NCBI GenBank assembly: GCA_030263285.1 | Contig: SZYB01000002.1 | Coordinates: 457,791-521,790, forward strand | Length of the DNA stretch: 64,000 bases | Direction: 5' to 3' | From: Bergeyella sp. | GTDB taxonomy: Bacteria; Bacteroidota; Bacteroidia; Flavobacteriales; Weeksellaceae | Shown: positions 25,342-34,506 of the stretch, piece after piece | How positions within the stretch are numbered: the first letter of the stretch is position 1 | Layout of the letters: each line of letters opens with the position of its first letter | Program-made: the position numbers and the translations under genes | The notes under the pieces: model-generated | Told to the model about the DNA's origin: nothing | Seen by the model: only the letters and a program-made list of their open reading frames with translations | The model's database searches: none

Positions 25342-26403
25342 ATGGACAAGAAGAAGGTAGATACCATAATAGTGGGAGGTGGTTTTGCGGGTCTTTTTTT
25401 GGCCTACCAGTTACTATCAAGAAAATGTTCGTTTGTTTTATTTTCTGATCATAAAACAGGTGCTTCTTTAATCTCTGCAGGAGTTGTAAATCCTGTAATC
25501 TTAAAGAAATTTAGCATCTTTCCAGAGGGAGGAAAGCAATTGGCCTGCCTTGCGCAGGTTCTTGGGGGGATGGAAAGCATTCTCCAAGAAAAAATAAAGG
25601 TCACAGAACCTGTTTATAGAATTTTCCATAGCGAAAAAGAAAAAGAAATCTGGATAAAAAAATCTTCGCAGAAAGAGCTACAACCGTTTTTATCCACTAC
25701 ATTTTCTCATTTTGAAGGCATAGAAAATCCGTTTGGTTGCGGGAAAGTTTTCGGGTCTTTTAGGATAGAGGTAGAGGTCTTGATCACGAAGATGAAAGAA
25801 TATCTGGAGAAAAGAGGATGTCTGATAAGAGAAAAATTTGAGTACAGAAAACTTAGGAAAAGCGAATATGAAAACATAAAATGTCAACGTATCATTTTTG
25901 CGGAAGGTATTGGGGTCAAAAAAAATCCTTTTTTTGGAGATTTACCCGTTATCCCGAATAAGGGACATAAAATAGGGGTTAGATTCTTAGAACAAGATTT
26001 TGCTCTAAAAAAAACAATTAAGAAAAAACATTTTTTATTTCCTCTAAATGCTTCACAATATTACTATGGAGGCACTTATGACAGAGATAATATTTCTGCA
26101 GGTGTAGATTGTGATGCTTTAGAAGAATTGAAAAAAAGCCTAAAAGAGATCACAGAGATTCCTTACATCATAGAAAATAGAGGGGTTGCCCATCGTCCTA
26201 CCGTACTAGACAGAAAGCCTATTCTGGGGCGACATAAGAACGAGCCTCATTTGTACATACTGAATGGTCTGGGGACTCGAGGAATCCTTAATGCCGCTTA
26301 TTATTCTAGTATGCTTATAGACTTTATAGAAAAGGGAATGTCTTTGCCGAAAGAAGTTTCCGTAGATCGTTTTATGGTTGAAGAATACACATCCAAGAGG
26401 TGA
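25342..26403 (+). CDS. FAD-dependent oxidoreductase (DAO family)
   Basis: 353 residues. The N-terminal dinucleotide-binding motif 'DTIIVGGGFAGLFLAYQLL' (7-25) and the C-terminal 'NGLGTRGILNAAYYSSMLIDFI' define a D-amino-acid-oxidase-like flavoenzyme. The middle 'NKGHKIGVRF' and 'HRPTVLDRKPILG' fit the same fold. The substrate cannot be told; relatives include glycine oxidase and the MnmC oxidase domain. It lies directly after the gld terminator, a linkage frequent in Flavobacteria. Confidence 0.82.
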   Translation: MDKKKVDTIIVGGGFAGLFLAYQLLSRKCSFVLFSDHKTGASLISAGVVNPVILKKFSIFPEGGKQLACLAQVLGGMESILQEKIKVTEPVYRIFHSEKEKEIWIKKSSQKELQPFLSTTFSHFEGIENPFGCGKVFGSFRIEVEVLITKMKEYLEKRGCLIREKFEYRKLRKSEYENIKCQRIIFAEGIGVKKNPFFGDLPVIPNKGHKIGVRFLEQDFALKKTIKKKHFLFPLNASQYYYGGTYDRDNISAGVDCDALEELKKSLKEITEIPYIIENRGVAHRPTVLDRKPILGRHKNEPHLYILNGLGTRGILNAAYYSSMLIDFIEKGMSLPKEVSVDRFMVEEYTSKR

Positions 26404-26456
26404 GAAAATTTAAAAACAAACTATATTAGACTGTATTTTTACTTACAATTTCATTT

Positions 26457-27905
26457 ATGTCTCCGCTTGTTATTTTGTTTTTAGTGATCGTCTATTTTGG
26501 GATATTGTTTTGGGTAGCATATGGTACGGGAAAGGAGAGCGATAATGAGAGTTTTTTTCTAGGGAATAGGAGGAGTCACTGGCTTTTAGTGGCTTTTGGG
26601 ATGGTGGGAACTTCTCTTTCGGGGGTAACATTTGTGAGTGTCCCAGGTTTTGTGGGTAAAGATGGATTTGGCTATTTACAGGTGGCATTGGGATATGTTA
26701 TAGGATACTTTGCAGTGGCTTATATACTTTTACCGATCTATTATAAACTCAATCTTATTTCTATTTACGGGTATCTCAACAAGCGATTGGGTTATAGTTC
26801 TTATCAGTCCGGTGCATGGATTTTCATAGTTTCTCGTCTGGTGGGGTCCACAGCCAGACTATATCTCGTAGCCAATATACTTCAGGTAAGTGTGCTTAAT
26901 TATTTGGGAGTCCCTTTTTTGGTAACGTGTATTCTCATAATAGGTATGATCATTTTGTATACCTACAAGGGAGGGGTAAAGACTATAGTATGGACAGATA
27001 CTCTGCAAACCACCTGTATGCTTTTGGGTCTTGTGATTTGTATTTTTTATATACTAAACGAGCTGGATATTTCTCTGTGGGACAGTTTTTCCAGGATGGA
27101 AGCCAGAGGCTACACAAAGATATGGAACACGGAGATAGATAATTCCGGATTTTTTATAAAACAGATTTTGGCAGGAGTCTTTATTTGCATAACGATGACG
27201 GGAGTAGATCAGGAGATGATGCAGAAATCTTTATCGGTAAATACCCTGAAGAACAGTCAAAAAAATATAATTACACTTTCATTTATTATATATACCGTGA
27301 TAGGGCTTTTTTTGTTTTTGGGAGGATTGCTTTATCTATATGCGGATAAAGAAAATATATCCCAAAGTGGTGATCAGCTCTTTCCCTATATCGCTCTACA
27401 CCGTATGCCGCCAATTATATCGTTTATTTTTGTTATCGCTCTGGTATCTGCCCTCTTCCCTAGTGCAGACGGAGCTATGACAGCTCTTACCTCTTCGTTA
27501 TGTATTGATATTTTTAATATTCAGGAAAAAAATTGGAATAAAGAAAAAAAAGAGTCTTTCAGAAAAAAGACACATCTGCTTGTCGCCTTATCATTTCTGA
27601 TGATGATAGGAGTATTTAAAATCATTGACAACAACTCAATGATCCATCTCCTTCTGAAACTGGCGGGTTTTACCTATGGACCTCTGCTTGGTCTTTTTGC
27701 GTTTGGGATATTTACTTCACACAAAATTAAGGATCGTTGGGTACCTGTTATTTGTTTCCTGGCTCCCGCTATTTCTTTTGTGATTGATCGGAATCAAGCA
27801 GTTTTGTTGGGGGATTTTAGGATAGGTCTGGAACTTATCGTTCTCAATGGAGTTTTTACTTTCTTAGGATTATGGTTGATAAGAATAAAAAAGTCACCGG
27901 GTTGA
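26457..27905 (+). CDS. Sodium:solute symporter (SSS family)
   Basis: 482 residues with about 13 membrane helices. The SSS signature is 'FFLGNRRSHWLLVAFGMVGTSLSGVTFVSVPGFVG' with the conserved Ser/Thr-Gly-x-Thr Na+-site region, then 'GYVIGYFAVAYILLPIYYKLN' and 'SRLVGSTARLYLVANILQ'. It couples uptake of an unknown organic solute to Na+ in the inner membrane. It ends 11 bp before the stop of a convergent gene. Confidence 0.9.
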   Translation: MSPLVILFLVIVYFGILFWVAYGTGKESDNESFFLGNRRSHWLLVAFGMVGTSLSGVTFVSVPGFVGKDGFGYLQVALGYVIGYFAVAYILLPIYYKLNLISIYGYLNKRLGYSSYQSGAWIFIVSRLVGSTARLYLVANILQVSVLNYLGVPFLVTCILIIGMIILYTYKGGVKTIVWTDTLQTTCMLLGLVICIFYILNELDISLWDSFSRMEARGYTKIWNTEIDNSGFFIKQILAGVFICITMTGVDQEMMQKSLSVNTLKNSQKNIITLSFIIYTVIGLFLFLGGLLYLYADKENISQSGDQLFPYIALHRMPPIISFIFVIALVSALFPSADGAMTALTSSLCIDIFNIQEKNWNKEKKESFRKKTHLLVALSFLMMIGVFKIIDNNSMIHLLLKLAGFTYGPLLGLFAFGIFTSHKIKDRWVPVICFLAPAISFVIDRNQAVLLGDFRIGLELIVLNGVFTFLGLWLIRIKKSPG

Positions 27906-27916
27906 TCTGTTTTTTC

Positions 27917-28930
27917 TTAAGAAACTTTTTTAGCTTTTGCAAGCATAGGAAAGGAAATACAACCCATCACGATCACGATTATCATTTGTATTCCGTGCGA
28001 GAGAAAAGCATAAGAAAGTCCCACCGCAGAGCCTAAAGCAGGATCTTTGTGCTGGGATAGAAACAGAGCAGAGATTCCTGTTTTTAGGGCGAAATGGAAT
28101 GCTCCTATTCCTCCGGAGGCGGGAGCAAGCATGCCGAGTGTGCCGATAACGATAATAAAAACTCCATCCATGGGAGAAAAATTTGCTGTTTCCGGAAGAG
28201 CAAAACAGACAAGATAAGCTGCCAAATAATAACATATCCATATTCCCACGGACCAGAATAAAAATTTATTTTTATTCTGGATTTTCTGAAAAGACAAAAC
28301 TCCGGACAGCACTCCCCTTAAGAAGGGTAAAATCTTTTTTCTGAAGTTAACATATAGAAATATAATGATGGCAAAAAAAATGATGACGAGTCCCAGTTGG
28401 GTATAAGAAAAAGAAATGATATTGTGTGTGTGTTTTGTAGAATAGGAGGGCATAGTGAGGTGAAAAAAACTCACTGCAGCCTTATATCTGAATATCAAAG
28501 CCAAAATTCCAAATATTGCCATAGATAATAAATCTATCATTCTCTCAAGTATTATGGTTCCGAAGGACAGATCTACGGGTACTTTTTCTACCTTGTATAG
28601 AGCCGTAGATCGGGCAAGTTCCCCGCTTCTTGGCAGGGTAAGATTCATGAAGTAACCCAAAGAGAGTGTCCACAGCGCATTGGAAAATGTAATTTTATAT
28701 CCCAAAGGTTTCAAAAGGAGGTTCCACCTCAGTGCACGTATTATGTAAGCCAGGATGCCAAAGAGGGAGGATAAGAATATCCATGATAGTTTGGCTTTAC
28801 TCAGAGGGATTTGTACTTTTTTTATGTCCATACCTCTTACTGCAAGCCACAAAAAAAGTGAGGAAAATAAGAGAGGTAATGATAGGGTAAGTAGTATTTT
28901 AAAATATTTTTTACGGAATAAAAAAGTCAT
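27917..28930 (-). CDS. Flippase-like membrane protein (UPF0104/LPG synthase TM domain)
   Basis: 337 residues with about 8 membrane helices. 'ALRWNLLLKPLGYKITFSNALWTLSLGYFMNLTLPRSGELARS' and 'GTIILERMIDLLSM' are the UPF0104 conserved blocks, and 'GTLGMLAPASGGIGAFHFALK' is the C-terminal one. The domain is shared with lysylphosphatidylglycerol synthetase and YbhN proteins. The cytosolic transferase domain is absent, so a lipid flippase-like role is inferred, not proven. Confidence 0.82.
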   Translation of the reverse strand: MTFLFRKKYFKILLTLSLPLLFSSLFLWLAVRGMDIKKVQIPLSKAKLSWIFLSSLFGILAYIIRALRWNLLLKPLGYKITFSNALWTLSLGYFMNLTLPRSGELARSTALYKVEKVPVDLSFGTIILERMIDLLSMAIFGILALIFRYKAAVSFFHLTMPSYSTKHTHNIISFSYTQLGLVIIFFAIIIFLYVNFRKKILPFLRGVLSGVLSFQKIQNKNKFLFWSVGIWICYYLAAYLVCFALPETANFSPMDGVFIIVIGTLGMLAPASGGIGAFHFALKTGISALFLSQHKDPALGSAVGLSYAFLSHGIQMIIVIVMGCISFPMLAKAKKVS

Positions 28931-29218
28931 TTTTTAGGTGTTAAAAATAAAATTTTTTGGGCACGAGATTCAAAGAAACACACAAAAAGTCCGACAAAGG
29001 TATTTATTTTTTTATTTCTTATGTAAAAAGGCGACTGTAGGCTATTTATTTGAGTTTTTTGTTCGGAAATACTATAAGAGAAGCAAAATAATAGCGATAT
29101 ACCAAAAAAATGATTGAGGTGACAGGCATATCTCTTTTTATTAATATGTAATATAAGTAGAGTAGATATGTAGACACTGAGGGAAGATACTTGTGTGGGA
29201 GTTTTTCTGCAAAAAATC
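28931..29218. other. AT-rich divergent promoter region
   Basis: About 290 bp between the divergent flippase-like gene and the HU promoter. On the reverse strand TACCTTTG (29002-28995) is an exact -7 box about 65 nt before the flippase-like start. No ORF or hairpin of note. Confidence 0.4.
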
Positions 29219-29248
29219 TTGGCTACACTGAAAATTATTATATATTTG
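29219..29248 (+). promoter_or_regulatory. Bacteroidota promoter of the HU gene
   Basis: TTG (29219-29221), 19 nt, TATATTTG (29241-29248): an exact -7 box with canonical spacing, 47 nt before the HU start codon. Confidence 0.7.
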
Positions 29249-29294
29249 TCTCTCGTAATAATTAGGAAAACATTAATCTTTAATAATTTAAATT

Positions 29295-29585
29295 ATGAAC
29301 AAGACTGAATTGATTGATGAGATTGCTAAAGATGCTGGTATTACCAAAGTAGCAGCTAAAGCGGCGTTGGAGTCTTTTATTTCTAATGTAACTTCTACGT
29401 TAAAGAAAAAAGACGGAAAAGTTTCTTTAGTGGGCTTTGGTACTTTTTCTGTATCCGAAAGAGCAGCAAGACAAGGAATCAACCCGGCCACTAAAAAACC
29501 GATTAAGATTGCAGCTAAAAAAGTAGCTAAATTCAAAGCTGGGGCGGATCTTGCGTTAGCAGTTTCAGGAGAGAAAAAGAAGTAA
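29295..29585 (+). CDS. HU-family DNA-binding protein
   Basis: 96 residues. The pattern 'MNKTELIDEIAKDAGITKVAAKAALESF' then 'GKVSLVGFGTFSVSERAARQGINPATKKPIKIAAKKVAKFKAG' is a standard HU, including the beta-arm 'GINPATKKPI' that inserts into the DNA minor groove. It is an abundant nucleoid protein. It has its own promoter and terminator. Confidence 0.97.
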   Translation: MNKTELIDEIAKDAGITKVAAKAALESFISNVTSTLKKKDGKVSLVGFGTFSVSERAARQGINPATKKPIKIAAKKVAKFKAGADLALAVSGEKKK

Positions 29586-29605
29586 TCTTCTTCATAGTAA
29601 GGATT

Positions 29606-29643
29606 AAAAATCCTCATCTTACTTATGAAGGATGGGGTTTTTT
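29606..29643 (+). terminator. Intrinsic terminator of the HU gene
   Basis: CCTCATC (29612-29618) pairs with GATGGGG (29631-29637, one G-T wobble), flanked by A-tract and T-tract. It lies just before the convergent pdxH stop and may serve both strands. Confidence 0.7.
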
Positions 29644-29647
29644 AATC

Positions 29648-30292
29648 CTATGGTGCAAGTCTATTGATATCCCAAAGACCATCTTCTTTTTTTGTATACA
29701 AGATTCTGTCATGCAATCGGTTCTCTCTTCCCTGCCAGAATTCTGTTTCGTAGGGGGAAGCGATATATCCTCCCCATGTTTTGGGTCTCGGGATTTCTTT
29801 ATTCTCATATTTTTTTTCCAGCCTTTTCAGTTCGGCATCAAGGGAGTTTCTGTCTGGAATCACCTGGCTTTGTCTGGAAGCGAGTGCCCCGAGTTTGCTT
29901 CCTCTGGGTCTGGAGTCAAAATAAATATCATTTAAATTTTCAGGAAGTTTTTTTATTTCGCACTTCATTATGATTTGTCTTTCCAGCTCGGGCCAGAAAA
30001 ACAGTAGACAGCCTTTAGGAAAATCTTTTAACGCACTTCCTTTTTTACTGGTATAATGGGTATAAAATATAAACCCTTCTTTACTGTAGGCCTTCAGAAG
30101 TACCATACGGGTTCTGGGGCAGTAATCTTCCTCTACGGTGGAGAGAGCCGTTGCATTGGCTTCCGCTATTTGAGGATTTTGTTCGGCTTCCTTGTACCAA
30201 ATATCAAACTGATCAATGGGATTCTGCTTTACAGATGATTTCAGAAGGACACCTTGGGTATATACCTTTCTTTTGTGGTGCAATATTTCCAT
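29648..30292 (-). CDS. pdxH: Pyridoxamine 5'-phosphate oxidase
   Basis: 214 residues. 'NPIDQFDIWYKEAEQ' near the N-terminus, FMN-binding 'RTRMVLLKAYSKEGFIFYTHYTSKKG', 'PRGSKLGALASRQSQVI' and C-terminal 'FWQGRENRLHDRILYTK' are diagnostic. It oxidises PNP/PMP to pyridoxal phosphate with FMN. The start codons of pdxH and the YqgE gene are 21 bp apart and divergent. PLP made here would serve the PLP enzymes nearby. Confidence 0.95.
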   Translation of the reverse strand: MEILHHKRKVYTQGVLLKSSVKQNPIDQFDIWYKEAEQNPQIAEANATALSTVEEDYCPRTRMVLLKAYSKEGFIFYTHYTSKKGSALKDFPKGCLLFFWPELERQIIMKCEIKKLPENLNDIYFDSRPRGSKLGALASRQSQVIPDRNSLDAELKRLEKKYENKEIPRPKTWGGYIASPYETEFWQGRENRLHDRILYTKKEDGLWDINRLAP

Positions 30293-30312
30293 ATAATTTT
30301 TTACTTTTGGAT

Positions 30313-30861
30313 ATGCTGTGTTCGTACAAAGGTAAAATATTAATATCCACTCCGGATATTTCGGGTGATATATTTTCCCGAACGGTGGTTCTTGTGATAG
30401 ATCATAATGAAAACGGTGCTTTTGGACTCATCTTAAATAAAAAAAACAGAGAAGCGAGTGCAAGTATTGGAAAAATATTAGGTTCAGAGATTGAAATATA
30501 CAAGGGAGGACCTGTGAGCGGAGACCATGTTTTTATCATAGGAAAGGGAGTGCCCGTAACGGAGAATTATATAAACATAGATTCTGAGTACTACCTGACA
30601 GAGGAGATAGAAGCTGTGATTGCTTCGCTATTGGAAGATAAGACAGGTATTACGGATTTTAAGTTTTTTTCGGGTTACTCGGGATGGACATCCCGGCAGT
30701 TGGAGGCGGAAGTTGAGCAAAAATTTTGGATTGTGGTAGAGTTATATAATCTAGACTACACCTTGCCAAACAATCACAATCTTTGGAAAAGCATTATGCA
30801 AAATTTGGGAGGAGAATATCTACTTTGGGTGAATACACCAGAGGATATTTCAATGAATTAG
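30313..30861 (+). CDS. YqgE/AlgH family protein
   Basis: 182 residues from MLCSYKGKILISTPDI; a 54-codon upstream extension would overlap divergent pdxH and is not conserved. 'GKILISTPDISGDIFSRTVVLVIDHNENGAFGLILNK' and 'GGPVSGDHVFIIG' plus 'FFSGYSGWTSRQLEAEVEQKFWIV' are the DUF179/AlgH blocks. The family has a known fold but no agreed biochemical function. Confidence 0.92.
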   Translation: MLCSYKGKILISTPDISGDIFSRTVVLVIDHNENGAFGLILNKKNREASASIGKILGSEIEIYKGGPVSGDHVFIIGKGVPVTENYINIDSEYYLTEEIEAVIASLLEDKTGITDFKFFSGYSGWTSRQLEAEVEQKFWIVVELYNLDYTLPNNHNLWKSIMQNLGGEYLLWVNTPEDISMN

Positions 30862-31030
30862 CCTTATCTTTTCCAGAATATTAATTTTATCTTTTTTATT
30901 TAGAATTCAAGTTTTTTTGACAAAAAAGTTTTTCCCTTTGCTAGCAGATTATTTCTTTTTTTGTTGTCAGAGTAAAAGAGAGGTTTATTTTAGTCAGGCT
31001 AAACCCGGTAAAGGACTGGAAAATGGTGGT

Positions 31031-31855
31031 TTATTGGATTTTGCCAATTTGTTTAAGGAGGAGGTCTTCTTTCCACATGGAGATCCAAGAGGAGAACTTG
31101 GTATTATTAAAGTTTTTATTTCGGATTTTGTTTATGGAATAAATCCCTTTTTCATCGGAAATAATTAAAATTTCTTCCGCTGTTTGACTTTCAAAAGCAC
31201 TCATTTCTGCGGGAGAAAGGGTGGCAAGGTCAGAGCGGTGTACAAAGGTTACGAAACTCTCCATAAGGGGCGAAATATAAGCTCCCTCTGAGGTTTTGGG
31301 GAGATGTAGTTTTTTTCCGGTTAAAAAGAGTAAATTCCCGGAGATGCATCGTGCAATTCTCTTATGAGAGTTAAGCAATATAACCTCATCCAGATCGTTT
31401 TCTTGTGCATAAATTTTGGCATAGATATTTTCTGCAGAGTGTACACGAATATTATCCAGAAGGTGTGTACTCAGGTAGATTTCTTTTATGATATCCACAG
31501 TATAATTCCCTTGAATTTTAAATAAATCTAAAGGCACCGCTCTAAAAGAGTAAGAAAGCTCACCTTTATGTAAAGAGTGTTCCCTCGGTTTTCTGTAGAC
31601 CAAGAAATGAATAATTCCTTCCAAAAATCCTTTTTCAAGGATTTTGTCATAGAACAAGTGCCGGAAAAACTCTGTGGTGTAATACAGAGGGATAGACATT
31701 CTTAGTTTTCTCATGGAAGCCATTAGGAAAAAGTAAGAATCTTCCAACAAAATGATTTGCTTGTCTTTCACGAAAAAAAAAGCCTTGACAGCATCGCCAT
31801 CCCACAAAGCTCTCTCTATTGAGGAAAAATCTCCGGTAAAGTAGTGGATTTGCAT
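31031..31855 (-). CDS. Aminotransferase class IV homologue with possible loss of the PLP lysine
   Basis: 274 residues related to BCAT/ADC-lyase (fold type IV). The block 'DEVILLNSHKRIARCISGNLLFLTGKKLHLP' aligns with the conserved 'DEAL-L-G-V-E--N-F' region. About 19-20 residues before that block, where PabC/IlvE carry the PLP Schiff-base Lys ('GLK'), this protein reads 'NIRVHS', so Arg appears to replace Lys. If so it may not be a functional transaminase. The alignment is by eye and a one-residue gap is needed. It lies 37 bp after the START-like gene and could be cotranscribed with it. Confidence 0.75.
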   Translation of the reverse strand: MQIHYFTGDFSSIERALWDGDAVKAFFFVKDKQIILLEDSYFFLMASMRKLRMSIPLYYTTEFFRHLFYDKILEKGFLEGIIHFLVYRKPREHSLHKGELSYSFRAVPLDLFKIQGNYTVDIIKEIYLSTHLLDNIRVHSAENIYAKIYAQENDLDEVILLNSHKRIARCISGNLLFLTGKKLHLPKTSEGAYISPLMESFVTFVHRSDLATLSPAEMSAFESQTAEEILIISDEKGIYSINKIRNKNFNNTKFSSWISMWKEDLLLKQIGKIQ

Positions 31856-31892
31856 TTTGCCTTAAAGAACAAAAAAAATTAAGATAAGATGG

Positions 31893-32279
31893 TTAGCCCG
31901 CCCCAAGTTTTATGGTCAGTACTTCTACTAAGTTTTCCCAGTAAATTCGGTTTTCCTCTTCTTCTCCGGGTTCACAAAAATCGGTGATGTTCAGGGACAA
32001 GTCTTCAGTAATTTCGTCTACGGCGATAGACATCTCAAAATACGTCTTTTTGTCTTTGTCTTCTTCCCACTTGTAGCGTACAAAACTTTCGGGTTTGTAT
32101 TTGATAAGCGTAGCCTTTTCAGTAGTCACACCACCCCAAGTAAAATAGAAATCATCCCCTCTCTCCTCCACCTCATCTGCAAACCATTCGGACAATCCTT
32201 CTGCACTCGCGAGATACCCATACAAAATCTCCGAGAGACAGTGCATGGGGAACTCATATTTTACTTTTATCTTGGACAT
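31893..32279 (-). CDS. START-like domain protein (SRPBCC superfamily)
   Basis: 128 residues. 'KVKYEFPMHCLSEILYGYLASAEGLSEWFADEV' and 'YKWEEDKDKKTYFEMSIAVDEIT' match the short Bacteroidota START-like family, a helix-grip fold that binds hydrophobic ligands. Ligand and function are unknown. It is encoded just upstream of the class IV aminotransferase homologue on the same strand, a linkage I believe is common in Chryseobacterium-like genomes. Confidence 0.83.
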   Translation of the reverse strand: MSKIKVKYEFPMHCLSEILYGYLASAEGLSEWFADEVEERGDDFYFTWGGVTTEKATLIKYKPESFVRYKWEEDKDKKTYFEMSIAVDEITEDLSLNITDFCEPGEEEENRIYWENLVEVLTIKLGAG

Positions 32280-32363
32280 ATTTTTACTGTATAATTTTTT
32301 TATGTGCAGGCCAATTTATAAATTAATTTTTCTTAATCCTAACAACCGCTCAAGAATATTTTT

Positions 32364-33545
32364 TCAGGATTCCTTTATCGCTTCCAGAAGTGTTTTGCAC
32401 CCTTCCCAGATTTCTTCTTCGGATAGCGTGAGTGGGGGAGAAATACGCAAATATTCGTTTCTATAAAGTTGCCAGAAAACGATAAGGCCTTTATCCATAC
32501 ATATTTTTGCGGTATTTAGTGTATTTTCTGCAGTGCCCAAATTTACGCCCAACATAAGCCCCATTCCGGATATTTCCCGTATTTTGGGATGGATCAGAAG
32601 TTTTCTGAAAAGTTTTTCCTTCTCGCTTATTTGCATCATAAGAGAACTTTCTGACACTTCTTGCAAGGTGGCGAGGGCGGCCGAGGCAATCAGGGCATTT
32701 CCACCAAATGTGGTGATGTGACCCAATTTCGGAGAATGAGAAAGGCTTTCCATAATTTTTTTTGAACTCATAAACGCTCCAATGGGGAGTCCCCCTCCCA
32801 TTCCTTTTCCCATTACCAAAATATCGGGTACCATACCAAAATGCTCAAAGGCAAAGAGCTTTCCCGTTCTCCCAAAACCGGGCTGTATTTCGTCAAGGAT
32901 AAGAAGTGCACCCACCGCTTCACAATGCTTTTTGAGCCTTACAAAATAATCGGCCTCCGGAACTATGAATCCCGCAGCTCCCTGTATCGTTTCGGTAATT
33001 ACGCAGGCGGTTTTTTCGGTAATAAAGGTAAAATCTTCAACCTCATTAAACCGCATAAATTTTATATAGGGAAGCAAAGGTCTGAAAGCTCTCTTATGAA
33101 ATTCATTTCCCGAAACCGAAAGTGCACCGTGAGTATTTCCGTGATAAGCATTTATCATGGAAATGATTTCTTCTCGTCCTGTATATCTTTTGGCCAGCTT
33201 CAGTGCACCTTCTATGGCTTCGGCACCGGAATTCACAAGGTAGGTAACCTCTAGAGGGTCGGGAGTATGTTCTGCTAGTTTTTTGCAGAGGGCTACGGGC
33301 TTTTCTTGGACATACTCTCCGTACACCATTACGTGCAGGTACTTTCTGGATTGTTCCTCTATGGCATTGAGTATTTTGGGATGAGAATGTCCGAGTGTAT
33401 TGGCAGAAACACCCGAAACAAAATCCAGGTATTTTTTGCCCCCTTTTCCGTAAATATAACTTCCTATTGCTTTTTCTACCTGAAACGCAGAGGCAAAAGC
33501 CGTAGTCTGTGCCTGATAGTTAAAAAAATCTTCACGCAAATCCAT
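32364..33545 (-). CDS. Class III PLP-dependent aminotransferase (acetylornithine/4-aminobutyrate type)
   Basis: 393 residues, fold type I. 'YLDFVSGVSANTLGHSHPKI', 'VNSGAEAIEGALKLAKRYTGR', 'ALLILDEIQPGFGRTGKLFAFEH' (Asp for the pyridine N) and 'ILVMGKGMGGGLPIGAF' (PLP Lys) are all intact. The family covers ArgD, GabT and ornithine aminotransferases, and substrate cannot be assigned. No arginine genes flank it. A -7 box TATATTTG sits on the reverse strand at 33578-33571, 26 nt before the start. Confidence 0.93.
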   Translation of the reverse strand: MDLREDFFNYQAQTTAFASAFQVEKAIGSYIYGKGGKKYLDFVSGVSANTLGHSHPKILNAIEEQSRKYLHVMVYGEYVQEKPVALCKKLAEHTPDPLEVTYLVNSGAEAIEGALKLAKRYTGREEIISMINAYHGNTHGALSVSGNEFHKRAFRPLLPYIKFMRFNEVEDFTFITEKTACVITETIQGAAGFIVPEADYFVRLKKHCEAVGALLILDEIQPGFGRTGKLFAFEHFGMVPDILVMGKGMGGGLPIGAFMSSKKIMESLSHSPKLGHITTFGGNALIASAALATLQEVSESSLMMQISEKEKLFRKLLIHPKIREISGMGLMLGVNLGTAENTLNTAKICMDKGLIVFWQLYRNEYLRISPPLTLSEEEIWEGCKTLLEAIKES

Positions 33546-33570
33546 AAATGTGAGATATCCAAAACCTTGG

Positions 33571-33578
33571 CAAATATA
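33571..33578 (-). promoter_or_regulatory. Candidate -7 box for the class III aminotransferase gene
   Basis: Reverse-strand TATATTTG, exact TAnnTTTG, 26 nt before the ATG at 33545. No good -33 is seen. Confidence 0.4.
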
Positions 33579-33670
33579 CTATTTACGCGTGTACGGTTTT
33601 TAAGGTGTTATAAAAATTCTGAGTCTTTTTATAAATAAAAAAACTTTAACTTACGGAGGGATTACAGAAA

Positions 33671-34489
33671 ATGAAATTTTTAGCTATGGATGCATACTCG
33701 GGACTTGAGACGGAAACTTACCACAACGGAAAACTTGAGATCATTTATCTGAATGAGCCCGACTCCTATAATGCGCTTCACCCAGTTTTATTAAAAAATC
33801 TGAGACAAGCAATACAATGCCTTGAAAATAAAGAAGAAGTAAGGTGTATTGCAATTTCCGGTAGGGGGAAGGCTTTTTGTTCGGGACAAAACATAAAGAA
33901 AGTGATAGGTCTTTTCCCCAATTCCAAAGAAAGAGCGGTAGAAAAGGTAATGAAGGAGTGCTATAACCCTTTGGTAAAAACTATAGTAGACTTAAGAAAA
34001 CCTGTTATATCACTAGTAAATGGTCCTGCAGTGGGTGCGGGTGCCTTACTGGCTCTTATCTGTGATTTTTCTTTGGCTGTAAATACTGCTTATTTTTCTT
34101 GCTCTTTTATTAACATAGGACTTATTCCCGATACGGGAGGCACCTATTTTCTTCCCAGACTGTTGGGGAGATCTCTTGCCAATTATTGGGCTTTTACAGG
34201 AAAAAAAATAGAGTCGAAAGAAGCACAAAAAAGAGGGTTGGTGGCAGAAATTTTCGATGAAGAAGTGTTTAAGGAAAAAACCCTTTATCTGCTGGAAAAA
34301 GTTGTGAATATGCCTACAAAAACTATAGGCTATACGAAACAGGCTTTTCGGGAATCTTATCATAATACTCTGGAACTTCAGCTGCAGAGAGAGGCTTTTT
34401 ATCAACAACTTGCCTCAGAGACACAGGATTTTTCGGAAGGCATTAGGGCATTTAACGAAAAAAGAGCTCCTAATTTTTCTGGAAAATAA
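33671..34489 (+). CDS. Enoyl-CoA hydratase/isomerase, PaaG-like
   Basis: 272 residues, crotonase fold. 'ISGRGKAFCSGQNIKKV' and 'NGPAVGAGALLALICDFSLA' form the oxyanion hole. 'GLIPDTGGTYFLPRLLGR' has Asp where hydratases usually have Glu, typical of the ring-epoxy isomerase PaaG (1,2-epoxyphenylacetyl-CoA isomerase) and similar isomerases. The next gene is a PaaI-like thioesterase. No other paa genes (paaABCDE, paaK) are in the window, so phenylacetate degradation is only a possibility. ATG at 33671; an ATG five codons in is an alternative. Confidence 0.85.
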   Translation: MKFLAMDAYSGLETETYHNGKLEIIYLNEPDSYNALHPVLLKNLRQAIQCLENKEEVRCIAISGRGKAFCSGQNIKKVIGLFPNSKERAVEKVMKECYNPLVKTIVDLRKPVISLVNGPAVGAGALLALICDFSLAVNTAYFSCSFINIGLIPDTGGTYFLPRLLGRSLANYWAFTGKKIESKEAQKRGLVAEIFDEEVFKEKTLYLLEKVVNMPTKTIGYTKQAFRESYHNTLELQLQREAFYQQLASETQDFSEGIRAFNEKRAPNFSGK

Positions 34490-34506
34490 AAATTCGATTC
34501 GGTACG

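Noticed and set aside
30917..31168. 83-codon forward frame
   Set aside because: Overlaps the 3' end of the class IV aminotransferase homologue on the opposite strand and has no family pattern.
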